Assembly (NCBI GenBank): GCA_009841015.1
Contig: VXMQ01000100.1
Coordinates: 1-41,651 of the forward strand
DNA from: Candidatus Palauibacter denitrificans
GTDB taxonomy: Bacteria > Gemmatimonadota > Gemmatimonadetes > Palauibacterales > Palauibacteraceae
Direction of reading: 5' to 3'
Length of the DNA stretch: 41,651 nt
In this document: piece after piece, positions 27,642 through 38,402 of the stretch
Position numbering within the stretch: position 1 is the first letter of the stretch
How the letters are laid out: every line of letters starts with the position of its first letter
Program-made: the position numbers and the translations under genes
Notes under the pieces: generated by a model
The model's input: only the letters and a program-made list of their open reading frames with translations
Told to the model about the DNA's origin: nothing
The model's database searches: none

Positions 27642-28942
27642 GCGGGTCGTTCCTTCTCGCCGGAGGCCGGGTGATCGATCCCTCCACGGGGACGGATGAC
27701 GTACGGGACGTCCTCGTGCGGGAGGGGCGGATCGAGACGGTCGCGCGGGGCGTCACGGGGCCGGAGGGCATCCCCCGCATCGAGGCGCGGGGGCTCGTCG
27801 TCGCGCCGGGGCTGATCGACGTGCACGTCCACCTGAGGGAGCCGGGAGCCGAACACAAGGAGACGATCCGCACGGGCGCCCGGTCCGCGGCGGCAGGCGG
27901 CTTCACGACGATCTGGGCGATGCCGAACACGGATCCGCCGCTCGACGACCCCGCCGCGGTCGGTTTCGTGCGGGAAGAGGCGCGGCGCTGGGCCCGGAAG
28001 GGGGAGGGCGGGGCGCGCGTGAGTCCCGTGGCCGCTGCCTCGCTCGGCCTCGCCGGCGAGCAGATGACCGAAATCGGCGGCCTGGTCGAGGCGGGCGCGG
28101 TCGCGGTGACGGACGACGGACATCCGATCCACGATCCGGCGCTCATGCGCCGCCTGCTCGAGTACACGCAGTCCTTCGGCATCCCCGTCCTGCAGCATGC
28201 GGAGAACATGGCGCTCTCGGCCGGAGGAGTCATGAACGAAGGCGCCGTGGCCACCGCGCTCGGCCTGCGCGGGATCCCGAACGCGTCGGAGGCCACGGTC
28301 GTGGCGCGGGACATCTATCTCGCGGAACTCACGGGCGGGCACGTACACGTCCAGCACGTCTCGACCCGTCAGGCGGTCGAACTCATTCGCCTGGCGCGCG
28401 AGCGGGGCGCGCGGGTGAGCGGCGAGGCCTCACCGCACCACATGGCGTTGACGGAAGAGGCGGTGTGCGGCTACCGCACCGAAGCCAAGATGAACCCGCC
28501 GCTCCGGTCCGAGGCGGATCGGCTGGCGGTGCGGCAGGGGTTGATCGACGGCGTGCTGGAGTGCGTGGCCACGGACCACGCGCCGCACCACTACGAGGAG
28601 AAGGAGCGCGAGTTCGACGATGCGCCTTTCGGCATCGTCGGTCTCGAGACCGCGCTCGCCGTGTGCATCGGGGAACTCGTGACGCCGGGGGACCTCCCGC
28701 TCTTCGATCTGATCGAGCGGATGTCCACCGCGCCGGCCCGGCTGATGGGGATCGAGGGCGGCACGCTGCGTCCCGGCAGTCGCGCGGATCTCATCCTCTT
28801 CGATCCGGACGAGGAGTGGACGGTCGACCCCGCGAACTTCCGCTCGAAGAGCCGGAACACGCCGTTCGGCGGGTGGGAAGTGACGGGGCGCGTGAAGCGT
28901 ACAATCGTAGGCGGCGAGACCCGTTACGACGAGGGTGGCTGA
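27638..28942 (+). CDS. pyrC: Dihydroorotase
   Basis: [81 protein letters not shown]-type overlap with pyrB. Confidence 0.94.
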   Translation: MSGSFLLAGGRVIDPSTGTDDVRDVLVREGRIETVARGVTGPEGIPRIEARGLVVAPGLIDVHVHLREPGAEHKETIRTGARSAAAGGFTTIWAMPNTDPPLDDPAAVGFVREEARRWARKGEGGARVSPVAAASLGLAGEQMTEIGGLVEAGAVAVTDDGHPIHDPALMRRLLEYTQSFGIPVLQHAENMALSAGGVMNEGAVATALGLRGIPNASEATVVARDIYLAELTGGHVHVQHVSTRQAVELIRLARERGARVSGEASPHHMALTEEAVCGYRTEAKMNPPLRSEADRLAVRQGLIDGVLECVATDHAPHHYEEKEREFDDAPFGIVGLETALAVCIGELVTPGDLPLFDLIERMSTAPARLMGIEGGTLRPGSRADLILFDPDEEWTVDPANFRSKSRNTPFGGWEVTGRVKRTIVGGETRYDEGG

Positions 28943-28970
28943 CGCCCGCTACGTGAGTCCGTCGGTCCGG

Positions 28971-29225
28971 TCAGCCCAGACTGTTGACATGCCGCGCCGC
29001 TCGCGCCTTCTGACGCGCCGCGGTGTTCTTCTTGATGACGTTTCGGCGGGTCGCCCGGTCGAGCACCCGGTACAGTTCGGACAGCGCCGGCGTCGCCTCC
29101 TCCGGCGATTCCGCCGCGAGGAGCTGCTTCGTCCGGGTTCGGATCTCGGACCGCACCCGGCGGTTCCGGAGCCTCCTCGCGCGCGACTGGCGCAGGCGCT
29201 TCTTCTGACTCTCGTTATTCGGCAT
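28971..29225 (-). CDS. rpsT: 30S ribosomal protein S20
   Basis: MPNNESQKKRLRQSRARRLRNRRVRSEIRTRTKQLL...RATRRNVIKKNTAARQKARAARHVNSL, preceded by AAGGAACC. Confidence 0.92.
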   Translation of the reverse strand: MPNNESQKKRLRQSRARRLRNRRVRSEIRTRTKQLLAAESPEEATPALSELYRVLDRATRRNVIKKNTAARQKARAARHVNSLG

Positions 29226-29466
29226 TCGGTTCCTTCTTTTTCGCTTCAAGACGTGCGGCGGTTGCGGGGGGGGCCGCAGGACGACCCTCCGATCCGTCCG
29301 AAAATCAACAAAACAACATACCAGACCTGGCGGATACCTCCAACCCGGCGCTTCGGACGGCGCGCGTGCGTCGGGGGTACTCGCCGCGGGTATCCCCGTG
29401 CTACATTAGGCGCCTACCGGCTGGCGGCCTTCGGTTTCCGCCGGCCAGAGCGTGCGGGGAGGTTTC

Positions 29467-30240
29467 GTGACGGTGGTGCCCAACCGACTTCCGAGCCAGC
29501 GGACGGCACAGCCGTTTCTGGTGGAGCTCGACCGCTTTCAGGGGCCCCTGGATCTCCTCCTGCACCTCATTCGGTCGCAGGACATCGACATCTTCGACAT
29601 TCCGATCTCCACCATCACCGGGCAGTTCCACGAGGCCCTGACCGACGGCCTCGACCGTCTGGAGCTCGATCGCGCCGGCGAGTTCCTGGAGTTGGCCGCG
29701 ACGCTGGTCCACATCAAGGCCCAACTCCTGCTGCCGGGGCGCGGCGATGCGGAATGGGAAGATGATCCGCGGGCCGAACTCGTGCGGCGTCTGCTGGAGT
29801 ACGAGCTGTTTCAGGAGATCGCGCGGACTCTGGGCGCCGCCGAACTGGAACGGCGGAGGCACATGTCGAAGGGCTTCCTGCCTCCGCGACCCCCGCGCGA
29901 GGCCGATGGCCAGGAACTCTCGACGACGCTCGAAGATTTCCTTGCGGTCCTCGGCGATATCCGGGGCCCGGATCCCGTCACGACGCATGTCGCCCCCATC
30001 CGCATCGTCCCGGTCGAGGACAAGATCGTCATCATCCGGCGCTTGCTGGGCGAGAACCGGCGCGTGCCGTTCAACCGGCTGTTCGATTCGTGGCAGGAGC
30101 GGCAGCACGTCGTCGCGGCGCTGCTCGCCTGTCTGGAACTCGCCAGACAACAGCTCGTGAGGCTCGAGCAGGTGAAGCGGTTCGGGGCGATCTGGCTGTT
30201 CGGACGCCGCTCGCGGGGCGGTGGAGAGGGGACCGCGTGA
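29467..30240 (+). CDS. scpA: Segregation and condensation protein A
   Basis: FQGPLDLLLHLIRSQDIDIFDIPISTITGQF, FLELAATLVHIKAQLLLP, C-terminal FGAIWLFGRR. GTG start; adjacent to scpB. Confidence 0.92.
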   Translation: MTVVPNRLPSQRTAQPFLVELDRFQGPLDLLLHLIRSQDIDIFDIPISTITGQFHEALTDGLDRLELDRAGEFLELAATLVHIKAQLLLPGRGDAEWEDDPRAELVRRLLEYELFQEIARTLGAAELERRRHMSKGFLPPRPPREADGQELSTTLEDFLAVLGDIRGPDPVTTHVAPIRIVPVEDKIVIIRRLLGENRRVPFNRLFDSWQERQHVVAALLACLELARQQLVRLEQVKRFGAIWLFGRRSRGGGEGTA

Positions 30241-30818
30241 GCCCGGAGCAGATCGTGGAAGCCGCATTGTTCGCGAGCCAGACGCCGCTCACCGCACGCG
30301 AACTGGCCCGGGCCGACGACGCGCTCGACGTGCGGCGCGTCCGCGAGGCGCTCGCCGCGCTGCGCGAGCACTACGACACGGACGGACGAGCTTTTCAGGT
30401 TTACCAGCTTGGGGACGGGTTCCAGATCCTCACGCGCCCGGAATTCGTGCCGTACCTCGAGCGGTTCGACTCGGTGCCCCGACCGCCGACGCTTTCCCGC
30501 GCCGCACTCGAGACGCTGGCGATTATCGCGTACCGGCAGCCCATCGGGCGGATCGAAGTCGAGGAGATCCGCGGCGTGGCGTCCACTTCGGTGCTGCGAA
30601 CCCTCCAGGACTGGGAGCTGATCGAGGTCGTGGGGCGGGGCGAGGGACTCGGGCGGCCGCTCCTCTACGGGACGACGTCGCGTTTTCTGGATCACTTCGC
30701 CCTGCAGTCCCTGGACGATCTCCCGGCGCCGGAGGACCTCTCCGTCGCGCTCGTGCGTGCCGAGTCGGAGGTGTCCGCCCGCGACGCGTCGCCGCGGGAA
30801 GAGCCCCCCGAGAACTAG
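30237..30818 (+). CDS. scpB: Segregation and condensation protein B
   Basis: VEAALFASQTPLTARELA, LSRAALETLAIIAYRQPIGRIEVEEIRGV, LYGTTSRFLDHFALQSLDDLP. GTGA overlap with scpA. Confidence 0.93.
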   Translation: MSPEQIVEAALFASQTPLTARELARADDALDVRRVREALAALREHYDTDGRAFQVYQLGDGFQILTRPEFVPYLERFDSVPRPPTLSRAALETLAIIAYRQPIGRIEVEEIRGVASTSVLRTLQDWELIEVVGRGEGLGRPLLYGTTSRFLDHFALQSLDDLPAPEDLSVALVRAESEVSARDASPREEPPEN

Positions 30819-30841
30819 CCGCTACACTAGGCGGACGGCTC

Positions 30842-31582
30842 ATGCGACTGCAGAAATACCTTGCCAGGGCCGGAGTGGCTTCCCGACGCGGGAGCGAAAA
30901 ACTCATCGCCAGCGGCCGCGTCCGCGTGAACGGCGAAGTCGTGACGAAGCTCGGGACCACAGTGGACCCGAACGCCGAACGGGTGGAGGTGGACCGCCGC
31001 CGCATCCGCTTGAAGCCCGTGCTATGGCTGGCGCTCAACAAGCCGCCGGGGTACGCGTGCACCCGGCACGATCCCGGCCGGCGTCCCATCATTTACGATC
31101 TGCTTCCGGCCGAAACCCGCCACCTGCCTCACGTTGGCCGGCTCGATTTCATGAGCGAGGGCCTCCTTCTCCTGTCGAATGAGGGGGACGTCGTACATCG
31201 GCTTCTCCACCCCCGGACCGGCGTCGAGCGGGTCTACCACGCGAGACTTCGCGGGCACGTGCCGGCGGACCTCCCGGATCGGCTGCAGGCCGGCGTGGCG
31301 CTCGAAGACGGACCCGCTCGAGCCCGCCGAGCAGGCTGGATCACGTCTCCGCACACCTCGTCGCCCACCGTCGAGATCGTCCTCACAGAGGGAAGAAACC
31401 GGGAAATCCGCCGCATGCTCACTTCGCTCGGCGTCACGCTGCGGCGGCTTCGCAGGACGTCGTTCGGGCCGGTTCGACTGGGCGCTCTCGCAGCGGGAGC
31501 GACCCGCGAGTTGTCTCCGAAGGAGCGGCAGGCGCTCCGGCGGGTGGCAGGTCCCGCTTGCTCCCAGGCGGTTACAGAGTGA
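30842..31582 (+). CDS. rluB: RluB-like 23S rRNA pseudouridine synthase
   Basis: MRLQKYLARAGVASRRGSEKLIASGRVRVNG (S4 domain), LALNKPPGYACTRHDP, VGRLDFMSEGLLLLSNEGD, LTEGRNREIRRM. Confidence 0.92.
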   Translation: MRLQKYLARAGVASRRGSEKLIASGRVRVNGEVVTKLGTTVDPNAERVEVDRRRIRLKPVLWLALNKPPGYACTRHDPGRRPIIYDLLPAETRHLPHVGRLDFMSEGLLLLSNEGDVVHRLLHPRTGVERVYHARLRGHVPADLPDRLQAGVALEDGPARARRAGWITSPHTSSPTVEIVLTEGRNREIRRMLTSLGVTLRRLRRTSFGPVRLGALAAGATRELSPKERQALRRVAGPACSQAVTE

Positions 31583-31631
31583 ACATCGGGCGGCTGAAAG
31601 ATCGAACATCACCGCGACAGCGAGAGAACGC

Positions 31632-32650
<1,019 letters not shown>

Positions 32651-32654
<4 letters not shown>

Positions 32655-33583
32655 GGCTGCCCGACTTCCTGTGGCGCCCGCGACGGCCGGCGCCGACGGC
32701 CGACTCCGCCGCCGCGTCGAAAGAGGTTCGGCGGCTGGAGTTGAAGAGCCGCCGGTTCATGGACAACCCGGCTCTGGGGCCTTACCCGTCGCTCTTCCGC
32801 GGGCACGGCATCGAGTTCTCCGAGGTCCGCGAATATCAGCCGGGCGATCCGTTCCAGGCGATCGACTGGAAGGTGACCGCCCGCATGCGGCGCCCGTACG
32901 TAAAGCGCTTCGTGGAGGAACGGGAGCTTGCCGTCCTCCTCGTCGTCGACGTCTCCGCCTCGAACGAGTTCGGCACGCGCCGATCGCTGAAGCGCGATCT
33001 CGTCGCGGAGATGGCGAGCACGCTCGCCCTCGCGGCGATGCGCGCCGGAGATCCGGTGGGCATGCTCCTCTTCAGCGACCGGATCGAGCGCTACGTGCGG
33101 CCGGCGCGGGGCCGGAACCGGAACCTCCGCCTCCTCCATGACCTCGTGTCCGTCCGGCCGGAGGGGAAGGGGACTGACCTCGATCTCGCTCTCGCCACCG
33201 CGGCGCGCATGCTGACCGTCCGGTCCCTCGTCTTCGTGATCTCGGACTTCGTGGGCGCGGGGAACCTGGCCCGGCCACTGCTGGGGCTCTCGGGCCGCCA
33301 CGACGTCGTCGCCCTCGCGGTCGACGACCCCGCGGAAACGACGATCCCGGCATCGGGCTGGGTGGAAGTCGTGGACCCCGAAACGGGGGAACGCGCGGTC
33401 GTCGACCTCGGAGATGCGGCGGTTCGGCAGCGCCTCGCGGAGAGCTCCACCGATGGGGCGCGGGCGCTGGAGAGGCTGTGCGCGCGCTGCCATGTCGACC
33501 TCATGCGGCTGCGGACCGACACTCCGTACGAGTCCCGGCTCTCCGGCTTCTTCGCCGCTCGCGGCCGGCGGAGGCTCCGGTGA
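32651..33583 (+). CDS. DUF58 domain protein
   Basis: HGIEFSEVREYQPGDPFQAIDWKVTARMRRPYVKRFVEERE is the DUF58 signature; directly downstream of moxR. Confidence 0.92.
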
Positions 33584-34527
33584 GGAGGTTCGGATGGGTG
33601 GCTCGGACCGTCCTCAGCGTGGGGTTGGGGTTTGCCTCGGGTGTGGCGGCGCAGTCAGCGGTCGACCTCGAGGCGACGGTCCTGCCGGAGTCCGTGCGGG
33701 TCGGCGAAGAGTTCACCGTCCGTCTCGTCGTCGGACAGGAGAGAGCCGGAGATGTCCGCTTTCCCGCGCTCATCGAAGGGCCGGAGTCGATCGAGCAGAC
33801 GGGGCCCGTGCAGATCCGGTCCGTCGACGAGGGTCGACGCTGGGAAGCGGAGTACACGATGCGGGCGTGGCGCGCGGATACGCTCGTCATCCCGCCGGTG
33901 GAGGTGGAACTCGCGGCCGCGGGTGGCGTCGTCCGCCGTCTGCAGCCGCCCGCGGTCCCCGTCGTGAGCGTGCTTCCGGCGGCGGATGATCCGCTCGAGT
34001 TGAGGGAGGCCCGGCCCCTGCTGAGCCTGCGGGGCCTGCCCTGGTGGCTGGTCCTGCTCGCTGCGGCGCTCGCGGCACTCGCCTGGTGGACCTGGGGCCG
34101 CCGCCGCGCCGCCGCGACCGCCGCCGATGTCCCCCTCGGCCCCGGCGACCTCGCGCTTCGCGACCTCGCGCGCCTCCGCGAGGGATGGGTCCGGCAGCAG
34201 GTGAGCGGCGACGGGTTCTACGACGGCTACGAGGAGACCCTTCGGCGCTACGCGCATGTGACGCGCGGGTGGGCGCCGTCGAAGGCGCTTCTCGGTCTCG
34301 GCGACTCCGACACGGGACTCGTCGCCGCCCTGCGCCACTCGATCCTGGCCCGCTTCGCGCGCCTGCGGACGGAGTGGGAAGGTCCGCTCGGCGACGTGGA
34401 GGTCGGCGAAGCGTTCGTGCGTGCGGACATGGCCGAGTCGGTCCCGATCGAGGATCCCGGCGAGCCGGACGCCTCCGGGGATGACGCCGACGGCGGCGGC
34501 CCGACGGGGAGTGGAGGCGGCACGTGA
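33580..34527 (+). CDS. Bat-operon exported protein: BatD-like N-terminus, one TM helix, cytoplasmic tail (DUF4381-like organisation)
   Basis: Signal peptide, VDLEATVLPESVRVGEEFTVRLVVGQ (BatD-like strand), TM LPWWLVLLAAALAALAWWTWGRRR, GTGA overlap with the DUF58 gene. Confidence 0.65.
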   Translation: MRRFGWVARTVLSVGLGFASGVAAQSAVDLEATVLPESVRVGEEFTVRLVVGQERAGDVRFPALIEGPESIEQTGPVQIRSVDEGRRWEAEYTMRAWRADTLVIPPVEVELAAAGGVVRRLQPPAVPVVSVLPAADDPLELREARPLLSLRGLPWWLVLLAAALAALAWWTWGRRRAAATAADVPLGPGDLALRDLARLREGWVRQQVSGDGFYDGYEETLRRYAHVTRGWAPSKALLGLGDSDTGLVAALRHSILARFARLRTEWEGPLGDVEVGEAFVRADMAESVPIEDPGEPDASGDDADGGGPTGSGGGT

Positions 34528-35516
34528 GCGAATTCGCGCTCCCCGGCTGGCCCTTCCTCCTGCTGCTCGTTCTGCTGCCGCTAGGGTGGGTCCTCATGGG
34601 CTCGGGCAGGGTGCGTCTCCCGTATCCGGACATCGCCCGTCTCGCCGGTTCCCGGGGCCGGGGTCGCGGGCGGTTCTGGTGGTGGCTCCCGGCCGCCCTT
34701 CGCTCTCTCGCTCTCGCGCTCGTCATCATCACCCTCGTCAACCCCGTGCGGGTATGGGAGCGCGTGGAGTCGGAGCGCGAGGGCGTGGCGATCATGCTGG
34801 CGGTCGATATCTCGAGTTCGATGCTGGCGGAGGATTTTCGCCCCGATAACCGCATCGAAGTCGCGAAGCGGGAGGTCATCCGCTTCGTGGAGGGACGGGA
34901 GTCGGACTGGATCGGGCTCGTCGCCTTCGCGGGAGAGGCCCTCACCATGGTCCCGGGGACCCTGGACCACGCCGTCGTGGAGAGCGCGGTCGAGCGGCTC
35001 GAGGCCGGGCAGCTCCGGGATGGGACGGCCATCGGCGTCGCACTGGCCACGGCGGCGAACCGGCTCCGCGACCTGGAGCCCGAATCCCGCATCGTCGTCC
35101 TGCTCACCGACGGAGACAACAACAGCGGCGGCATCTCGCCGGAGGAGGCGACCGCCGCGGCCGCCTCCCTCGGCATCCGCGTCTACACGATCGGCGTCGG
35201 CCGCGACGGGGTCGCCCCCGTTCCCGTAGCCCGGACCGCCTTCGGGTATCAGTACGCCAACATCCGCGTCCACGTGAACGACGAACTCCTCGATCGCATG
35301 GCGACCCGCACCGGAGGGCTCTATTTCCGCGCCACCGACCCCGAGGGACTGACGCGGATCTACGAGCGGATCAACGAACTTGAGACCACCCCGATCAAGG
35401 AAGTGCGGACGGAGGAGCGGGTCGGGATGCGGCGGGAACTTCTCATCGCGGCGCTCGCGCTCGTCCTGCTCGAACTCCTCGTGGCGGCGACGCGCTCCCG
35501 CCGGGTCTGGGTCTGA
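34524..35516 (+). CDS. VWA domain membrane protein (BatA-like)
   Basis: IMLAVDISSSMLAEDF (MIDAS DxSxS), SDWIGLVAFAGEALTMVPGT, VVLLTDGDNNSGGISPEEA, flanking TM helices. Confidence 0.93.
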   Translation: MSEFALPGWPFLLLLVLLPLGWVLMGSGRVRLPYPDIARLAGSRGRGRGRFWWWLPAALRSLALALVIITLVNPVRVWERVESEREGVAIMLAVDISSSMLAEDFRPDNRIEVAKREVIRFVEGRESDWIGLVAFAGEALTMVPGTLDHAVVESAVERLEAGQLRDGTAIGVALATAANRLRDLEPESRIVVLLTDGDNNSGGISPEEATAAAASLGIRVYTIGVGRDGVAPVPVARTAFGYQYANIRVHVNDELLDRMATRTGGLYFRATDPEGLTRIYERINELETTPIKEVRTEERVGMRRELLIAALALVLLELLVAATRSRRVWV

Positions 35517-35518
35517 CC

Positions 35519-36508
35519 GTGGCCCCGCTCCCGATCGCCCTCCTGCTCGGAGCCGTGGCCGTAGGGCTCAGGCTGCTCGCGTCGCGACGATCGGGCGCGG
35601 ACCGCGAGAAACTCGCCGAGAGCTCGCTGCTCGAGCGCTACGTGCGGCTGCCGGCGCACGCCCTTCCTCCCGTTCGCCTGGCGCTGCTCGGCGCGGGCGT
35701 CGTCGCGATCGCGCTCGCCTCCGGTTCCGGCGGAACGGAGGCCCGGCGTCTCGATGAAGGAGGGGCGGAGACGATTCTGGTGCTCGATGCGTCGAACTCG
35801 ATGCTGGCGAGCGACGTGGAGCCGAGCCGGCTGGAGGTGCAGCGGCAGTTGGCCGCCCGCCTCGCGACGCGCACGCAGGGCCGGATGGGCGTCGTCTACT
35901 TCGCGGGCCGCGCGTACGTGCTCTCGCCGCTGACCACGGACATGAGCGCGATCGAGATGCTGGCGGAGGGCGTGCGGCCCGCCGCGGTGGGGCTGGGCGG
36001 CTCCTCGCTCGCCTCCGGCCTCACCCAGGCGATCGATCTCCTCGCCGGGGGAGAGGAGGGCGCGCGCAAGTCGATCGTCGTCCTCTCCGACGGCGAGGAA
36101 ACCGCCGGCGCACCCCTGGGGGAGGCGATCGGGCGGGCTCGGGACGCGGGGGTCGTCATCCACTCGGTGGGGATCGGAACCGAACTCGGAGGACAGATTC
36201 CCCTGACGCGGGAGGCGTCGCTGGACCCGACGATGGCCGCGCGACGGCGGGGCGGGGCTTCGGTGCTTCAGGGTCCGGACGGCAGCCCCGTCGTCACGCG
36301 GTTGAACGCCGCGTCGCTGCGGCAGATGTCTCTCGGCACCGGCGGGTACTATGTTGACGGTTCGGACGGTACCGACGCGATCGAGCGGGAACTGGCGCAG
36401 GGTGGCCGGGAACCCCTGACATCGACCGACGACGTGGCCGTAGCGGCGTTGCTTCTGCTCGCCTTCGTCAGCCTCTGGGGAGAAGGGTTCCTGTTGCCAC
36501 GTGGTTGA
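35519..36508 (+). CDS. VWA domain membrane protein (BatB-like)
   Basis: ILVLDASNSMLASDVEPSRLE, GRMGVVYFAGRAYVLSPLTTD, IVVLSDGEETAG. Follows the BatA-like gene. Confidence 0.92.
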   Translation: MAPLPIALLLGAVAVGLRLLASRRSGADREKLAESSLLERYVRLPAHALPPVRLALLGAGVVAIALASGSGGTEARRLDEGGAETILVLDASNSMLASDVEPSRLEVQRQLAARLATRTQGRMGVVYFAGRAYVLSPLTTDMSAIEMLAEGVRPAAVGLGGSSLASGLTQAIDLLAGGEEGARKSIVVLSDGEETAGAPLGEAIGRARDAGVVIHSVGIGTELGGQIPLTREASLDPTMAARRRGGASVLQGPDGSPVVTRLNAASLRQMSLGTGGYYVDGSDGTDAIERELAQGGREPLTSTDDVAVAALLLLAFVSLWGEGFLLPRG

Positions 36509-37211
36509 GTCGACGCGGAGGTATGGGATCTTCGGGCTCGCGGCCGCGGCCGCCTCGCTCGCGGCGTTTGCCGGGGTGGAGCCGCAGGATGCGCCGGTTC
36601 GGCCGGCCGGTCAGCCCGGGTCCGCCGACCCGCAGGCGTCCGAATCCGAGACGGTCGTGCGCTACCGGGAACGAGCCACTTCCTCCGACCGGCCGATCGA
36701 CCACTACAACTACGGGACGGCTCTCCTCCACGATGGGCAGGTGGGCGAGGCGCAGGCCCCCCTCGAACTCTCCATCGGCAGCGAGCGGGAAGAGGTGCGC
36801 GAGAGCGCCTTCTACAACCTCGGACTCAGCACGGCCCTCGACGGCCGTTTCGCCCAGAGCGACCCCTCGGCGCGTCGGAACGCCCTCCAGGCGGCGCGCG
36901 AAGCCTTCCGCGAGGTCCTCCGCCGCCGCGTGGACGATGAGGACGCGCGCTGGAACCTCGAACTCGTCGAGCGCTGGCTCGAGGAGGAAGGCGAGAGCGG
37001 AGGCGACGAGCAGCAGGGCGGGCAGGGGCAATCTCCGCAGGGCGCCGGCGCCGGCGCCGCGGCGGCCGCGGGCTCCGGCGAGATGGAGATGCTGTCGCCC
37101 GAGCAGGCGGCGGCGCTTCTCGAACAGGCGGGCGACGCGGAAGCGGCGATCCGCGACCGCGTGATGGGCCGCAACCGGTTCCAGGATCCCGTCGTGGAGC
37201 GGAACTGGTAG
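36501..37211 (+). CDS. TPR-like exported protein (BatC-like)
   Basis: IDHYNYGTALLHDGQVGEAQAPLELSI...ESAFYNLGLSTAL...DEDARWNLELVERWLEEE repeats. Terminal gene of the Bat block; overlaps the BatB-like gene. Confidence 0.82.
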   Translation: MVESTRRYGIFGLAAAAASLAAFAGVEPQDAPVRPAGQPGSADPQASESETVVRYRERATSSDRPIDHYNYGTALLHDGQVGEAQAPLELSIGSEREEVRESAFYNLGLSTALDGRFAQSDPSARRNALQAAREAFREVLRRRVDDEDARWNLELVERWLEEEGESGGDEQQGGQGQSPQGAGAGAAAAAGSGEMEMLSPEQAAALLEQAGDAEAAIRDRVMGRNRFQDPVVERNW

Positions 37212-37254
37212 GAAATCCTGCGAGACACCTCGCGTCGCCATAGCTTCGGTCGCC

Positions 37255-38316
37255 ATGAACTCGCCTTCGGCCGAAGCGGCCCGCCTGACCCAGTATTCGC
37301 ACGGCGCCGGCTGAGCGTGCAAGCTCGGCCCGGAGGATCTGGGCCGCATCCTGCAGCACGTTCCGCACGTTCCGGACGACCGGCTCCTCGTGGGACTCGA
37401 GGGCCCGGACGACGCCGCGGTGTATCTGCTCGACGATGTGGAAGCCATCGTCGCGAGCCTCGACTTCTTCACTCCGCTGGTCGACGATCCGGCGGATTTC
37501 GGCGCCATCGCGGCCGCGAACGCGCTCGGGGACCTGTACGCGATGCGGGCGCGCCCCCTGTTCGCGCTCAACATCCTGGCGGTTCCCGCCGGGACCCTTT
37601 CCGATGAGACGGTCGGCGCGATCCTCCGCGGCGCGGGAGAAGTGTGCCGCGAGGCCGGCATCGCCGTGGCCGGGGGGCATTCGATCGACGACGCGGAGCC
37701 GAAGTTCGGACTCGTGGCCATCGGACTCGGCGATCCCGACCGCCTGTGGCGGAAAGGCGGAGCGCGGCCGGGGGATGCGCTCGTGCTGGGGAAGGCGCTG
37801 GGAACGGGCGTCGTCACGACGGGGCTCAAGCGCGGCGTGACGGACCCTGCGGACCTCGGCGCCGCCGTCGATTCCATGTGCCAACTGAACCGGGAGGCGG
37901 CGGCCGTACTGTCCGGTTTCGACGTTCATGCCGCCACCGACGTCACCGGCTTCGGGCTCGTCGGCCACCTGCTCGAGATGTGCCGCGCCTCGGGCGCGAG
38001 CGCCCGGATCCGGGCTTCGGCGCCGAAGCTCCTCCCGGGAGCGCTGCGCCTCGCCGCGGCGGGGTGCGTCCCGGGCGGCACGACCCGGAACCGGGATGCC
38101 TACGCATCGCAGGTGCGGTGGGATGAGGCCGTCCCCGACGACCTGCGGACCCTTTTGCTCGACCCGCAGACGTCCGGCGGACTGCTGGCGGCCGTCCCCG
38201 CGCACGAGGCGTCGTCCGCGTCGGCCGCGCTCGCCGCGGTGGGCTATGCGGCCGCGGTGATCGGAGAAGTGATCGAGCCGGGTGGTCCGGCGGTCGTCGT
38301 TGAGGTCGCCCCGTGA
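37255..38316 (+). CDS. selD: Selenophosphate synthetase with in-frame TGA (predicted Sec, residue 20)
   Basis: ATG 37255: MNSPSAEAARLTQYSHGAG-[TGA 37312-37314]-ACKLGPEDLGRILQH..., continuing in frame into ORF 37390-38316 (LVGLEGPDDAAVYLL, GIAVAGGHSIDDAEPKFGL, ATDVTGFGLVGHLLEM, LLDPQTSGGLLAAV). Confidence 0.93.
37326..37346 (+). promoter_or_regulatory. Candidate bacterial SECIS hairpin for selD
   Basis: CGGCCC (37326-37331) pairs with GGGCCG (37341-37346) around loop GGAGGATCT; stem begins 11 nt after the TGA and loop Gs lie about 18-22 nt downstream. Confidence 0.65.
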
Positions 38317-38360
38317 TCGCCACGCGGACGCGCGGCAATCCTGCGGCGGCCGCCGGGACG

Positions 38361-38389
38361 TTGGTACCGAGCGTCGCGGTGCGTACGTT
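38361..38389 (+). promoter_or_regulatory. Candidate promoter TTGGTA-N17-TACGTT for tRNA
   Basis: TTGGTA 38361-38366, 17-nt spacer, TACGTT 38384-38389; tRNA 5' end at 38403. Confidence 0.4.
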
Positions 38390-38402
38390 TCACGCTCCGT
38401 CC

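Noticed and set aside
37312-37314. selD as a pseudogene caused by nonsense mutation
   Set aside because: The TGA sits precisely at the known Cys/Sec site, the remainder is intact and a suitable hairpin follows, so recoding is the simpler explanation; host selA/selB/selC should still be checked.
37390-38316. SelD as a 308-residue protein starting at 37390
   Set aside because: This start would remove the catalytic YSHGAG-U/C-ACK loop; the upstream frame encodes it exactly, interrupted only by the TGA.
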